Origin: an uncultured Collinsella sp.
Lineage (GTDB): Bacteria > Actinomycetota > Coriobacteriia > Coriobacteriales > Coriobacteriaceae
Direction: 5' to 3'
Length of the DNA: 16,776 bases
NCBI GenBank assembly: GCA_900545165.1
Contig: UQYA01000039.1
Coordinates: forward strand, 1 to 16,776
Shown: piece by piece, positions 9,523 through 16,641 of the stretch
Layout: each line of letters opens with the position of its first letter
Numbering within the stretch: the stretch's first letter is position 1
Position numbers and translations under genes: made by a program
The notes under the pieces: model-generated
What the model saw: only the letters and a program-made list of their open reading frames with translations
Databases searched by the model: none
Told to the model about the DNA's origin: nothing

Positions 9523-9774
9523 ATGCCCGTAATTGTTCGCCTCGACAAGATCATGGCCGAGCGAAAGATTTCCTCGAACGAACTTGCCGAAAGGATTGGA
9601 ACCACGCCCGTGAACCTGTCCCGTATTAAAAAAGGGCATATTCGCGGCATTCGCTTCAACACACTCGAGCAGCTATGCCTCGCCCTTCGTTGCCAACCCG
9701 GAGACCTTCTCGAAGTCATGAGCGAAGAGGATGCCCGAAAGGAGTTCGGACTCGATTGGTCCGCCGAGGATTAG
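9523..9774 (+). CDS. Small Xre-type transcriptional regulator (YozG-like)
   Basis: 83 residues consisting almost only of a helix-turn-helix domain of the Cro/C1 type: MPVIVRLDKIMAERKISSNELAERIG, recognition segment TTPVNLSRIKKG, then NTLEQLCLALRCQPGDLLE, typical of the YozG branch that pairs with DUF2975 proteins. The ribosome binding site AAGGA overlaps the stop codon of the preceding gene and lies six to seven bases from the ATG, so the two are co-translated. The likely targets are its own promoter and the transporter promoters. The stop codon TAG is followed at once, in the same frame, by recombinase-like sequence. Confidence 0.88.
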   Translation: MPVIVRLDKIMAERKISSNELAERIGTTPVNLSRIKKGHIRGIRFNTLEQLCLALRCQPGDLLEVMSEEDARKEFGLDWSAED

Positions 9775-10500
9775 AGGGCGGTCGTACTCGCCCTGCACAC
9801 GGGGATGCGAATCGGCGAGGTCTGCGGCCTTCGGTGGTGCGATGTGGATTTCGAGACGGGCCTGATCTCGATCAGGCACTCGGTGGCGTACGCGAAGGGA
9901 ATGGGTTCGTTCATCAAGGACACCAAGACCCATGACGCCAGGGGTATCCCCATCGACCCGGTCGGCCTACTCCCCTTCCTGAAGGAGACCCACGAGATCG
10001 ACTGCGGAAAGCTGCGCTTGCGCGGCCTTACCGGGGCGGTCGAGATCGGGGACTGCTACATCCTGTCGGAGCCGGGCGCGACCTTCGCGACGACAAGCTA
10101 TATCCGCAGGGCGTTCAAGACGTTCTCGGAGACCAACGGCCTCATGGGCACCAACGACGAGCTGATCACGTTCCACGGCCTTCGCCACACGTTCGCAACG
10201 CAGTGGATCCGCCAAGGCGGCGATATCAAGGCGCTCCAATCGATCCTCGGCCACAAGGACGCCATGGCGACGCTCAACGTCTACGCCGACATCGAGCCCA
10301 TCTCCAAAATCCATAACATGCTGCGCGCCACGCCGTGCCTTTGGCGCGGGCACCTCGGGCCGAGGGTCGATCCGGGTCCCATGTTCCAACAGAGGATCCA
10401 GGAGTCCATCGAGACGCTCCAGGCGTTCGGCTACGGCATCACCGAGCCGGACGACCGAAATATCGCCATACGCGACGTGAAGACGAACAGTTGGCTCTAG
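9775..10500 (+). pseudogene. 5'-truncated tyrosine recombinase (phage-type integrase)
   Basis: The frame starts right after the regulator's TAG with AVVLALHTGMRIGEVCGLRW, the beginning of the catalytic domain of integrases. The first ATG is at 9805 and lacks a good ribosome binding site. All active-site residues are present (numbered from that ATG): R2, K41 in TKTHDARGIPI, H124 and R127 in FHGLRHTFAT, H150 in LGHKDAM, and the nucleophile Y160 in NVYADIE. The arm-binding and core-binding domains, normally about 150-180 residues, are missing. A shortened protein might still be made but should not recombine DNA by itself. About 70 residues follow the tyrosine, longer than usual. Its location next to the right direct repeat suggests it once integrated this element. 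Confidence 0.82.
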
Positions 10501-10652
10501 CTCACCGAGTACGCGGCAGTGCTGGGCTCATCCCAACTGAGGTCACGGTGGTCCGATAGGGGCGCCGCCCGCGGCATGCGCCGCGGAGCGGTATCCCCTA
10601 CCGAAGGGCGGGGATGCCCTCCGCTTCCAGTTCGGAATCAGCCGTCGGAGGC
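10501..10652. repeat. Intergenic hairpin cluster after the recombinase
   Basis: Two GC-rich structures overlap: CCGCGGC/GCCGCGG around ATGC (10569-10586), and an imperfect stem from GCGGAG (10583-10588) to CTCCGC (10619-10624) with TATCCCC opposite GGGGATG. Neither has a T-tract. A GC-rich hairpin also precedes the left direct repeat, so hairpin plus direct repeat may be one repeat unit. No gene is seen. Confidence 0.5.
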
Positions 10653-10715
10653 GTTCGGCTGACTGCGGGAACGGCCTGTCCGCTCAATGTGTTCGGCTGA
10701 GATCGGAAATCAACC
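10653..10715 (+). repeat. 63-base direct repeat, right copy (candidate attR)
   Basis: Same orientation as 3441-3503, with two mismatches. GTTCGGCTGA occurs twice inside it (10653 and 10691), 38 bases apart. It ends about 180 bases before the ACT-domain gene and separates the recombinase remnant from the core-type genes. Confidence 0.75.
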
Positions 10716-10826
10716 CAACACGAGCCGGACACGCGCCAGACGGCTCTTCCCCGTACGGCCTTCCCCCTTACGCTCATGTTGCAGGCATGTAACGCCGCAG
10801 CGAGCGCGCCTTTTTTGCGCCAGACA

Positions 10827-10849
10827 GGTACAATGATGAACACTGTACC
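10827..10849 (+). promoter_or_regulatory. Possible promoter/operator of the ACT-domain and citrate synthase genes
   Basis: TACAAT (10829-10834) is a good -10 box, five of six matches, but no -35 box is evident at the right distance. The -10 lies in an inverted repeat, GGTACA and TGTACC with 11 bases between, which would suit a dimeric regulator. The rest of 10716-10896 shows no gene. Confidence 0.4.
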
Positions 10850-10896
10850 GTAGCGGAGCGCCCCGCGCGCGCCGCAATCACGCGAAAGGGTTTCCC

Positions 10897-11184
10897 ATGG
10901 CCGAGATCTCGTCCTCCCGTATCGTCATCACCGTCCTTGGCAAGAACCGCCCCGGCATCGTCGCCGGCGTCACCCGTGTCCTAGGCGAGGCCAACGTCGA
11001 CATCCGCGACATCACGCAGTCCATTATCGAGGACATCTTCACCATGACCATGCTGGCCGATACCGCCGAGTCCAAGCTCGACTTCGCCGAGCTGCAGAAG
11101 GCGCTGGCCGAGGCCGGCGAGCTTTCGGGCGTCAACGTGTCCATCCAGCGCGAGGACGTCTTCAACTTTATGTACCGCCTGTAG
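10897..11184 (+). CDS. ACT-domain protein, UPF0237 family
   Basis: 95 residues forming one complete ACT domain: ITVLGKNRPGIVAGVTRVLGEANVDIRDITQSI at 11-43, then a second beta strand segment FTMTMLADTAE and an end REDVFNFMYRL typical of UPF0237. ACT domains bind amino acids or other small ligands and usually act as allosteric or regulatory modules. In many Gram-positive bacteria this family is followed by a large UPF0210 (DUF711) protein; here a citrate synthase follows after 77 bases. AAAGGG six bases before the ATG supports the start. The specific ligand is unknown. Confidence 0.88.
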   Translation: MAEISSSRIVITVLGKNRPGIVAGVTRVLGEANVDIRDITQSIIEDIFTMTMLADTAESKLDFAELQKALAEAGELSGVNVSIQREDVFNFMYRL

Positions 11185-11261
11185 CGAGCAAGCCGCTGGG
11201 GATAGCCTGACGCGCGCATGCCCATGCAAGTCACCCCGATGCGGCCCGGAGAGGAGCGCGC

Positions 11262-12680
11262 ATGGCCTACGACGCCAAGAAAATCTATTACCGCTTCGAC
11301 GACCACCTGAGCCGCCTGGTCTTGGATTACGAAGCGAGCCGCCAGATTTCGCCCGAAAGCGAAAATCTCTACTATGGCCTGCCGACTGACCCTTATGACG
11401 AGGGCCTATTTGTTGAGCACAATGTCAAGCGCGGCCTGCGCAATGCCGACGGCTCGGGCGTGGTCGCGGGCCTCACTCGCATCTCGGATGTGCACGGCTA
11501 CAACAAGGTCGACGGAAAGGTCGTGCCCGATCAGGGCAAGCTCACGCTTCGCGGCTACAGCATCGAGGATCTGGTCAACAATGCCCAGGCCGAGAATCGC
11601 TACGGCTACGAGGAAGTCGCCTATTTGCTTATCACGGGTTCGCTGCCCAACAAGGAAGAGCTCGACGGCTTTTGCGAGCGCCTGGGCGCCTTTAGACATC
11701 TGAGCGACGAATACGTCCGCGAGTTCCCTATGACCACGGTGTCGTCGAGCATCATGAACGTGCTCCAGCGCGCCGTGCTGCTGCTCTACGCCTTCGATGC
11801 CGAACCAGACGTGATCACGCCCGAGCACGAAATCGACGTCGCCATTTCCATGCTCGCACGTCTCCCGCGCATCGCCGCCTTCGCCCACATGGCCTCGATC
11901 GCCAAGCTTCGCGGCTCCGAGGTTCACGTGCCGCACCCCACGCCCGGCCTCTCCACCGCCGAGACCATTCTGCAGGTCCTGCGCGGCGGCATGGCGTTCA
12001 CCCGCGATGAGGCGATGCTGCTCGACGTGATGCTCATGCTGCATGCCGAGCACGGCGGCGGCAACAACTCCACGTTTGCCTGCCGCGTGCTGTCCTCCTC
12101 GGCCACCGACCCGTATTCCGCCTACGCCGCGGCCATCGGCTCGCTCAAGGGTCCGCGCCACGGCGGCGCCAACGCCAAGGTCGTGTCCATGCACGAGGAC
12201 ATCCGTGCGCATGTCTCCAATTGGGAGGACGAGGACGAGGTCGCAGCCTACCTGGGCAAGATCCTCGACAAGCAGGCCTTCGACGGCACGGGTCTCATCT
12301 ACGGTATGGGCCACGCCGTCTACACGCTGAGCGACCCGCGCGCCGAGGTGTGCCGCCGATACGCGCGCACGCTTGCCGCCAAGAAGGACCTGGGCGAGGA
12401 GTTCGCGCTCATCGAGCGCATCGAGCGCCTGGCCCCGCAAGTGATGCGCGATCACGGCATGACCAAGCCTATCTGCGCCAACATCGACCTGTACACGGGC
12501 TTTATCTACAAGATGCTCGGCGTGCCCGAGACGCTTTTTACGCCGCTATTCGCCGTCGCCCGCATGGCCGGCTGGTCGGCGCACCGCATGGAAGAGCTCT
12601 TCTGCGCGCATCGCATCATCCGCCCGGCGTACCGTCCGGTGATCGAGCCGCTGGAGTACAAGCCGCTCGCCGACCGCTAG
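11262..12680 (+). CDS. Citrate synthase (citrate/2-methylcitrate synthase family)
   Basis: 472 residues. The enzyme joins acetyl-CoA and oxaloacetate to citrate; in anaerobes this mainly feeds glutamate synthesis. Catalytic residues are intact: H264 in HAEHGGGNNS, H300 in GPRHGGAN, H351 in GMGHAVY with R360 in DPR, D409 in NIDLYTG, and R434 in AVARMAG. The N-terminal 70-80 residues (RFDDHLSRLVLDYEASRQIS) precede the usual LRGYSIEDL segment, giving a longer chain than typical bacterial enzymes of about 430 or 380 residues. Such longer forms are known in anaerobic Gram-positives. GGAGAGGAG upstream of the ATG fixes the start. A 2-methylcitrate activity cannot be excluded, but no prpB/prpD-like gene lies nearby. 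It is probably co-transcribed with the ACT-domain gene and ends before a terminator. Confidence 0.92.
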   Translation: MAYDAKKIYYRFDDHLSRLVLDYEASRQISPESENLYYGLPTDPYDEGLFVEHNVKRGLRNADGSGVVAGLTRISDVHGYNKVDGKVVPDQGKLTLRGYSIEDLVNNAQAENRYGYEEVAYLLITGSLPNKEELDGFCERLGAFRHLSDEYVREFPMTTVSSSIMNVLQRAVLLLYAFDAEPDVITPEHEIDVAISMLARLPRIAAFAHMASIAKLRGSEVHVPHPTPGLSTAETILQVLRGGMAFTRDEAMLLDVMLMLHAEHGGGNNSTFACRVLSSSATDPYSAYAAAIGSLKGPRHGGANAKVVSMHEDIRAHVSNWEDEDEVAAYLGKILDKQAFDGTGLIYGMGHAVYTLSDPRAEVCRRYARTLAAKKDLGEEFALIERIERLAPQVMRDHGMTKPICANIDLYTGFIYKMLGVPETLFTPLFAVARMAGWSAHRMEELFCAHRIIRPAYRPVIEPLEYKPLADR

Positions 12681-12704
12681 GACGCGGACCGTTATAGAAC
12701 TCGA

Positions 12705-12744
12705 GCGTGGCCAGGGCATCACCGCCCTCGGCCACGCTTTTTAT
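12705..12744 (+). terminator. Terminator after citrate synthase
   Basis: AGCGTGGCC plus AGGGC pairs with GCCCT plus GGCCACGCT around ATCACC, with one small bulge, and is followed by TTTTTAT. It starts about 25 bases after the stop codon. The next gene begins 24 bases beyond it and may depend on read-through or on its own promoter. Confidence 0.85.
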
Positions 12745-12767
12745 GCCAGCAGAAAGGGCTGCATCGA

Positions 12768-13610
12768 ATGATTGTGTTTTCCGATATGGATGGAACGTTG
12801 TTGACGAGCGACAAGCAGATGAGCGACGTCACCTGGGCGATGCTCGACGAGCTCGCACGTCGCGGCATTGAGTTTGTACCGTGCACGGGGCGTCCGCTGT
12901 CGGGCATCTTTGAGCCTATCCTCGCCCATCCTGCCGTGCACTACGCGGTCTGTGCCAATGGTGCCAGCGTCTGGCAGCTCGACGAAGATGCGCCTACCGA
13001 TGCCTCACGCGCCAAACGTATCTTGAGCCGACCGCTCGACCGTGGCATCGCCCATCGCATCCATCGCATCGCCGCCGGCCACGATGTGACCTTCGATATC
13101 TTCGCCGACGGCCAGTGCTTCCTCCCCCGCTCGCTCTATGAGCGCCTAGACGAGTTCTGCGGCGGCGACCCCCACATCGCGGCTTCGCTCAAGCGCACAC
13201 GAACACCGATCGACATGGATATCGACAGTAAGATCGACGAGGTCGAGACACTCGAACGCATCGCCATGTACTGGCACGACCCGGCCGATCGCGACGCCAT
13301 CGCGGCGGAGCTCGACACGCTCGGAGGCATTGAGGTCACGCGTTCGTACGCCATGAATATCGAGGTCATGGGCGAGGGCGCCACCAAGGGAACGGCCCTC
13401 ACATGGCTATGCGAGCACCTGGGCGAGCGTCTCGCCGACGCCTGGGGCTTCGGCGACAACATCAACGACATTCCCATGCTGCAGGCAGCAGGCCACGGCA
13501 TAGCCATGATCAACGGCGAGCCCGAAGACCGCGACGCCGCCGACGCCATCACCGAGTTCGACAACGACCACGACGGCGTCGCCCGCGCCATCATGGCCGC
13601 CCTCGCCTAG
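12768..13610 (+). CDS. Cof-type HAD-superfamily phosphatase
   Basis: 280 residues, a full-length HAD subfamily IIB hydrolase. Motif I is FSDMDGTLL with nucleophile D6 and acid D8, motif II the threonine T40 in CTGRP, motif III K207 in GEGATKG, and motif IV GFGDNINDIPML with D230 and D234. The segment between motifs II and III is the cap domain that sets substrate choice. Family members dephosphorylate sugar phosphates, pyridoxal phosphate or flavin precursors, and sequence alone does not tell which. AAAGGG lies ten bases before the ATG. It runs towards a second HAD gene on the other strand; the two share motifs but are clearly different sequences. Confidence 0.92.
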   Translation: MIVFSDMDGTLLTSDKQMSDVTWAMLDELARRGIEFVPCTGRPLSGIFEPILAHPAVHYAVCANGASVWQLDEDAPTDASRAKRILSRPLDRGIAHRIHRIAAGHDVTFDIFADGQCFLPRSLYERLDEFCGGDPHIAASLKRTRTPIDMDIDSKIDEVETLERIAMYWHDPADRDAIAAELDTLGGIEVTRSYAMNIEVMGEGATKGTALTWLCEHLGERLADAWGFGDNINDIPMLQAAGHGIAMINGEPEDRDAADAITEFDNDHDGVARAIMAALA

Positions 13611-13621
13611 CCACTGGCCAG

Positions 13622-13728
13622 TCATTGGGGACGTTCTTGAATGACTAGTCGTTGGGGACACTCTTCGTGAAAAGCTGCAAGGACTGTCCCCCACTGCCGG
13701 CAGAACGGGAACGTCCCCAGCTGCCGGA
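13622..13728. repeat. Symmetrical GGGGACGTTC repeat cluster between convergent genes
   Basis: GGGGACGTTC (13627-13636) and GGGGACACTC (13654-13663) are followed by the inverted forms GACTGTCCCC (13682-13691) and GAACGTCCCC (13709-13718), with GCCGG trinucleotide-rich linkers (CTGCCGGCAG, GCTGCCGG). The whole is an imperfect palindrome of about 90 bases. Similar cores occur at 3435-3444 and 16681-16718. It may act as a two-way terminator or be a mobile palindromic repeat. Confidence 0.7.
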
Positions 13729-14523
13729 TTAAGCGAGGCCCTCTAGCACGCGACGGAGCTCATGCTGAACGGCGTGGTCGCGGTTGCAGCCTACGACGCG
13801 ATCGGCCACCGCCTTGAGCGCGGGGCGTGCGTTTTCCATCGCGCAGCCCGTGCCGACAAAGCGAATGATCTCGTAGTCGTTCATCGAGTCGCCAAACGCC
13901 ATGACCTCGTCGCGTCCAATGCCGTAATGCTCCGCGAGCTGCGCGATACCCGAGGCCTTCGACACACCAGGCTGCATGGCATCGATCCACGCGTTGCCCG
14001 AAGGCGCAAAAGTAAAGAGCTGACCAAGTTCGCGCTGTAGCACGTACGCACTGTCCATAACCGCACTGTCGTCGCAAAAGATACTCGCTTTGATGATATT
14101 TACGCTGGGATCGGGCAGCTCCCAAATGCGCTCGGCATTGGGAAGGTCCTTATCGACCTCACGCACGAACTTGCACTCGTCATCGAGCAGGAAGGACTTG
14201 GTTCGGTCAAAGAGCGCAAGATGCAGATTGGGAAACGTCCTGACGGCTTGGGCGAGCCTTCGAATCGCCAGGTGGGAATACACCTCACGGTCTACCATCT
14301 TACCGTCGGCGTAGACTTGGGCGCCGTTAGCGGCGACAAAGTCCATCTTGTCGCGAACGGGCGCAAAGAACTCGCACAGGCGATCGTAGCGACGACCTGA
14401 CGATGCGGCGAAATGCACGCCATGCTCGTGTAGCGCCAGAATCAGTTCATAGGTCTCGGGAGGCACCTGGCCGTTTTCGTCAAGCAGTGTGCCGTCCATA
14501 TCGGATGCAATCAGTTTAAACAT
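13729..14523 (-). CDS. Cof-type HAD-superfamily phosphatase
   Basis: 264 residues, another HAD IIB hydrolase: motif I SDMDGTLL with D8 and D10, motif II S42 in SSGRR, motif III K189 in PGVSKASG, and motif IV FGDSMNDYEI with D212 and D216. The cap domain spans roughly residues 80-185. The substrate is unknown; phosphorylated sugars or cofactors are usual in this family. The start is supported by AAGGGAG eight bases upstream. That site lies in one arm of a long inverted repeat (14529-14590), so translation may depend on RNA folding. The gene lies downstream of ade on the same strand, about 170 bases away. Confidence 0.92.
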   Translation of the reverse strand: MFKLIASDMDGTLLDENGQVPPETYELILALHEHGVHFAASSGRRYDRLCEFFAPVRDKMDFVAANGAQVYADGKMVDREVYSHLAIRRLAQAVRTFPNLHLALFDRTKSFLLDDECKFVREVDKDLPNAERIWELPDPSVNIIKASIFCDDSAVMDSAYVLQRELGQLFTFAPSGNAWIDAMQPGVSKASGIAQLAEHYGIGRDEVMAFGDSMNDYEIIRFVGTGCAMENARPALKAVADRVVGCNRDHAVQHELRRVLEGLA

Positions 14524-14528
14524 AGAAA

Positions 14529-14590
14529 AGCTCCCTTCGGGCTTGTTGGAATCGAACGTGTATCCAATTCCAACGTACCCAAAGGGAGCT
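14529..14590 (-). promoter_or_regulatory. Long leader stem covering the HAD gene's ribosome binding site
   Basis: Two 24-base arms (14529-14552 and 14567-14590) pair at 20 positions, with one further G-T pair. On the minus strand AGCTCCCTT opposes AAGGGAGCT, and the latter contains the Shine-Dalgarno sequence. A TTTT run follows, so the stem could also stop transcription. No known riboswitch was recognised. Confidence 0.55.
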
Positions 14591-14620
14591 CAAATAAGAC
14601 TCCGCGGGCGTAAACGTTAC

Positions 14621-14688
14621 AAGGACCTGGCAAATAGCTCACACATGCCAGAGGTCCTACGGTCGCGGCGTCAGGTGACACGCCACCC
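14621..14688 (-). other. Two hairpins between ade and the HAD gene
   Basis: AGGACCTGGCA (14622-14632) opposes TGCCAGAGGTCCT (14646-14658), and GGCGT opposes ACGCC around CAGGTGAC just after the ade stop. Either could end the ade transcript, but both lack a proper T-tract. Confidence 0.35.
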
Positions 14689-14694
14689 CGATGA

Positions 14695-16515
14695 CTAGTC
14701 GGCGTAGGTGAAGGTTGTGACGTCGAACATGCCCTCGGGGCGGATGCGGAGCGTCGGGATCACCGGCAGGGGCAGGAAGATGATGCCCATGATGGGGTCG
14801 AGCGGCGGCTCAATACCCATAGCGCGCGCCTTGACCATAAAGTCATCGTGCTGCGCTGCGACATCCTCGGCCGTGCCCTCGCTCATCAGGCCACCAAGCG
14901 CTAGCGGAATGCGCGCCACGACCTCGCCGTTGCGCACCAGTACGTGACCGCCCTGGCCCACGGCCTCAACAGCAGTCATCATATCGGCAGCGTTGTCGCC
15001 CACCACGCACACGTTGTGCGAGTCGTGGCCGATCGTGGAGGCAATGGCACCACCGGTGATGGTAAAGCCACGCACCCAGCCGCGACCGATATGCTTGCCA
15101 ACCAGGCCCAGGCCAGCGGGGCCGTCGCCGTCGACGTCCTCGGCCTGCAGCGACACGCCGCGGCCATGGCGCTCGATAAGCATAATGCGACGCAAGTCCT
15201 CATCAGTCTCGGGACGAACCATGCCCGTGATAGCCATGCCCGGGATCGCATCAATAACCGCCTCGCCCGGCTTAAAGGCATAGTCGAACACGTCGAGCGA
15301 AAGCTTGGGCAGCTTAACGGACGCGCGCAGCTCGTCGGCAAGGGCTGCGACCTCGGCCGTCTCGGGTGCGATCTCGCCCACAAAGGTGCCATCCTGCGCC
15401 ACCAGGGCACCGGCGGCATACACGCGATGCGGGGCCGTGGCAAAGGTCAGGTCATCGAGCACCAGCAGGTCGGCGCGCTTGCCCGGAGCGATCGCGCCGC
15501 GGAGCTCATGCGGGTCACGACAGCCGTGGTCCAGGCCAAAGGCCTCGGCCGTGGAAAGAGACGCCATGGAGATGGCGACCACCGGGTCGATGCCGGCCTC
15601 GATGGCCACGCGGCAGGCGTTGTCGATCATACCGGTCGAAAGCGCATCGGAGGGAGCGCGGTCGTCGGTCGCAAAGCAGCAGCGGCGGGCGCGGGCAGGA
15701 TTCTCCAACAGCATCGGAGACAGGTTGGCCAGGTCGTGGCTGCACGTGCCCTCACGCAGCATCACATACATGCCGCGGGACAGCTTGTCGAGTGCCTCCT
15801 CGGGAATCGTCGACTCGTGGTCGGCGATAATGCCCGCTGCGGCATAGGCGTTGAGGTCCTTACCGGCAACGAGCGGCGCGTGGCCGTCAACCTGCTTGGA
15901 CGGCGTCTGGTTGGCAGCATCGATGCGAGCACAGGTCTCGGGGTCGGCCATAAAGACGCCCGGCAAGTTCATCATTTCGCCCAGACCAAAAACATCGCCC
16001 GGATGCTCGGCAAAAAACGCCTGCATATCGGCAGCCGAAATAACGGCACCGGCCTGCTCGTCGGGCAGCGCGGGCACGCACGAAGGCATCATGTACTTGA
16101 TGGAGATGGGTGCGCGGCGGCCGTCCTCGATCATAAAGCGCAAGCCGTCGAGACCGGCAACATTGGCAATCTCGTGGCTGTCGGCAATGGCGGTGGTAGT
16201 ACCGCGCGTCGCGGCCATGCGAGCATACTCGGCGGGACGGATGTTCGAAGACTCGATATGCAGATGCCCGTCAATAAAACCGGGAGCGAGATAGCGACCC
16301 TGGCAGTCGATAACCTCGGCAGCCTCGTAGGTACCGGAGGCATCGTCGCGACCGTTGTAGAGCACGCCGACGATCACACCGTCCTTGACGGCAACGCTAC
16401 CGGGCGCCACACGCTGGCCATACACGTCGACGATCTGCGCATTGGTAAACAGCGTGTCGACGGGCACGCGCCCCTCGGCAGCATCAATCACAGACCTCAT
16501 GACCTCAACGGACAT
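14695..16515 (-). CDS. ade: Adenine deaminase
   Basis: 606 residues, the normal length for the family. It converts adenine to hypoxanthine and ammonia in purine salvage, in the cytoplasm, using bound metal ions. The amidohydrolase fold shows PGFIDGHLHIESS with H84 and H86, SHEIANVAG with H114 and E115, DGHAP near 210, HDLANL near 260, and FATDDRAPSD with D284 and D285. The C-terminal part with GLVGKHIGRGWVRGF, GHDSHNVCVVG and DPIMGIIFLPLPVIP is characteristic of adenine deaminase rather than other amidohydrolases. The start at 16515 (MSVEVMRS) follows AAAGGAG at five bases; a longer open frame to 16749 runs through the promoter and repeats and is rejected. A promoter and leader hairpin lie immediately upstream. 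It is probably single-gene transcribed. Confidence 0.95.
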   Translation of the reverse strand: MSVEVMRSVIDAAEGRVPVDTLFTNAQIVDVYGQRVAPGSVAVKDGVIVGVLYNGRDDASGTYEAAEVIDCQGRYLAPGFIDGHLHIESSNIRPAEYARMAATRGTTTAIADSHEIANVAGLDGLRFMIEDGRRAPISIKYMMPSCVPALPDEQAGAVISAADMQAFFAEHPGDVFGLGEMMNLPGVFMADPETCARIDAANQTPSKQVDGHAPLVAGKDLNAYAAAGIIADHESTIPEEALDKLSRGMYVMLREGTCSHDLANLSPMLLENPARARRCCFATDDRAPSDALSTGMIDNACRVAIEAGIDPVVAISMASLSTAEAFGLDHGCRDPHELRGAIAPGKRADLLVLDDLTFATAPHRVYAAGALVAQDGTFVGEIAPETAEVAALADELRASVKLPKLSLDVFDYAFKPGEAVIDAIPGMAITGMVRPETDEDLRRIMLIERHGRGVSLQAEDVDGDGPAGLGLVGKHIGRGWVRGFTITGGAIASTIGHDSHNVCVVGDNAADMMTAVEAVGQGGHVLVRNGEVVARIPLALGGLMSEGTAEDVAAQHDDFMVKARAMGIEPPLDPIMGIIFLPLPVIPTLRIRPEGMFDVTTFTYAD

Positions 16516-16541
16516 ACATACTCCTTTAACCGTAGAAAACA

Positions 16542-16571
16542 GCTGCGGAGCGGACAAACCTTCACCGCAGC
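16542..16571 (-). promoter_or_regulatory. Hairpin in the ade leader
   Basis: GCTGCGG and CCGCAGC form a perfect seven-base-pair stem at the 5' end of the predicted ade transcript, followed on the minus strand by TGTTTTC. It may stabilise the mRNA or act as an attenuator. It lacks the conserved core of a purine riboswitch. Confidence 0.45.
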
Positions 16572-16583
16572 AAGCCAATAGCC

Positions 16584-16611
16584 ATTGTATGCCCAAACGA
16601 TGGGTCAACAA
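16584..16611 (-). promoter_or_regulatory. Probable promoter of ade
   Basis: On the minus strand TTGTTG (16606-16611) and TACAAT (16584-16589) are 16 bases apart; the -10 matches five of six positions. The transcript would start near 16577, about 60 bases before the ATG. Confidence 0.6.
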
Positions 16612-16641
16612 TACGCCTCTCCGCTTAACGGCACACGCCGC

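Larger units (their letters stand above)
3441..10715. mobile_element. Candidate genomic island bounded by direct repeats, with transporter cargo and a recombinase remnant
   Basis: The block lies between two 63-base direct repeats. It contains genes absent from typical housekeeping neighbourhoods (two ABC systems, a secreted small protein, a membrane-protein/regulator pair). A truncated tyrosine recombinase sits about 150 bases from the right repeat, the usual position of an integrase. The transporter genes look less G+C-rich than the flanking secA, citrate synthase and ade genes. There is no relaxase, replication or excisionase gene, so any mobility has been lost or needs help. The boundaries are an inference that depends on the repeats being rare in the genome. 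Confidence 0.5.

Noticed and set aside
11406..12455. Open frame of about 350 codons opposite citrate synthase
   Set aside because: Antisense artefact; citrate synthase has all active-site residues and a good start.
14591..14694. T-box-like element (GGGGTGGCG on the minus strand)
   Set aside because: The conserved T-box sequence is incomplete, and there is no specifier stem or antiterminator. A HAD phosphatase is not a usual T-box target.
14944..16581. Long open frame on the plus strand opposite ade
   Set aside because: It mirrors the codon bias of adenine deaminase, whose catalytic motifs are intact on the other strand.
16516..16600. Purine riboswitch upstream of ade
   Set aside because: The leader is only about 60 bases and lacks the three-way junction and conserved core; only one simple hairpin is present.
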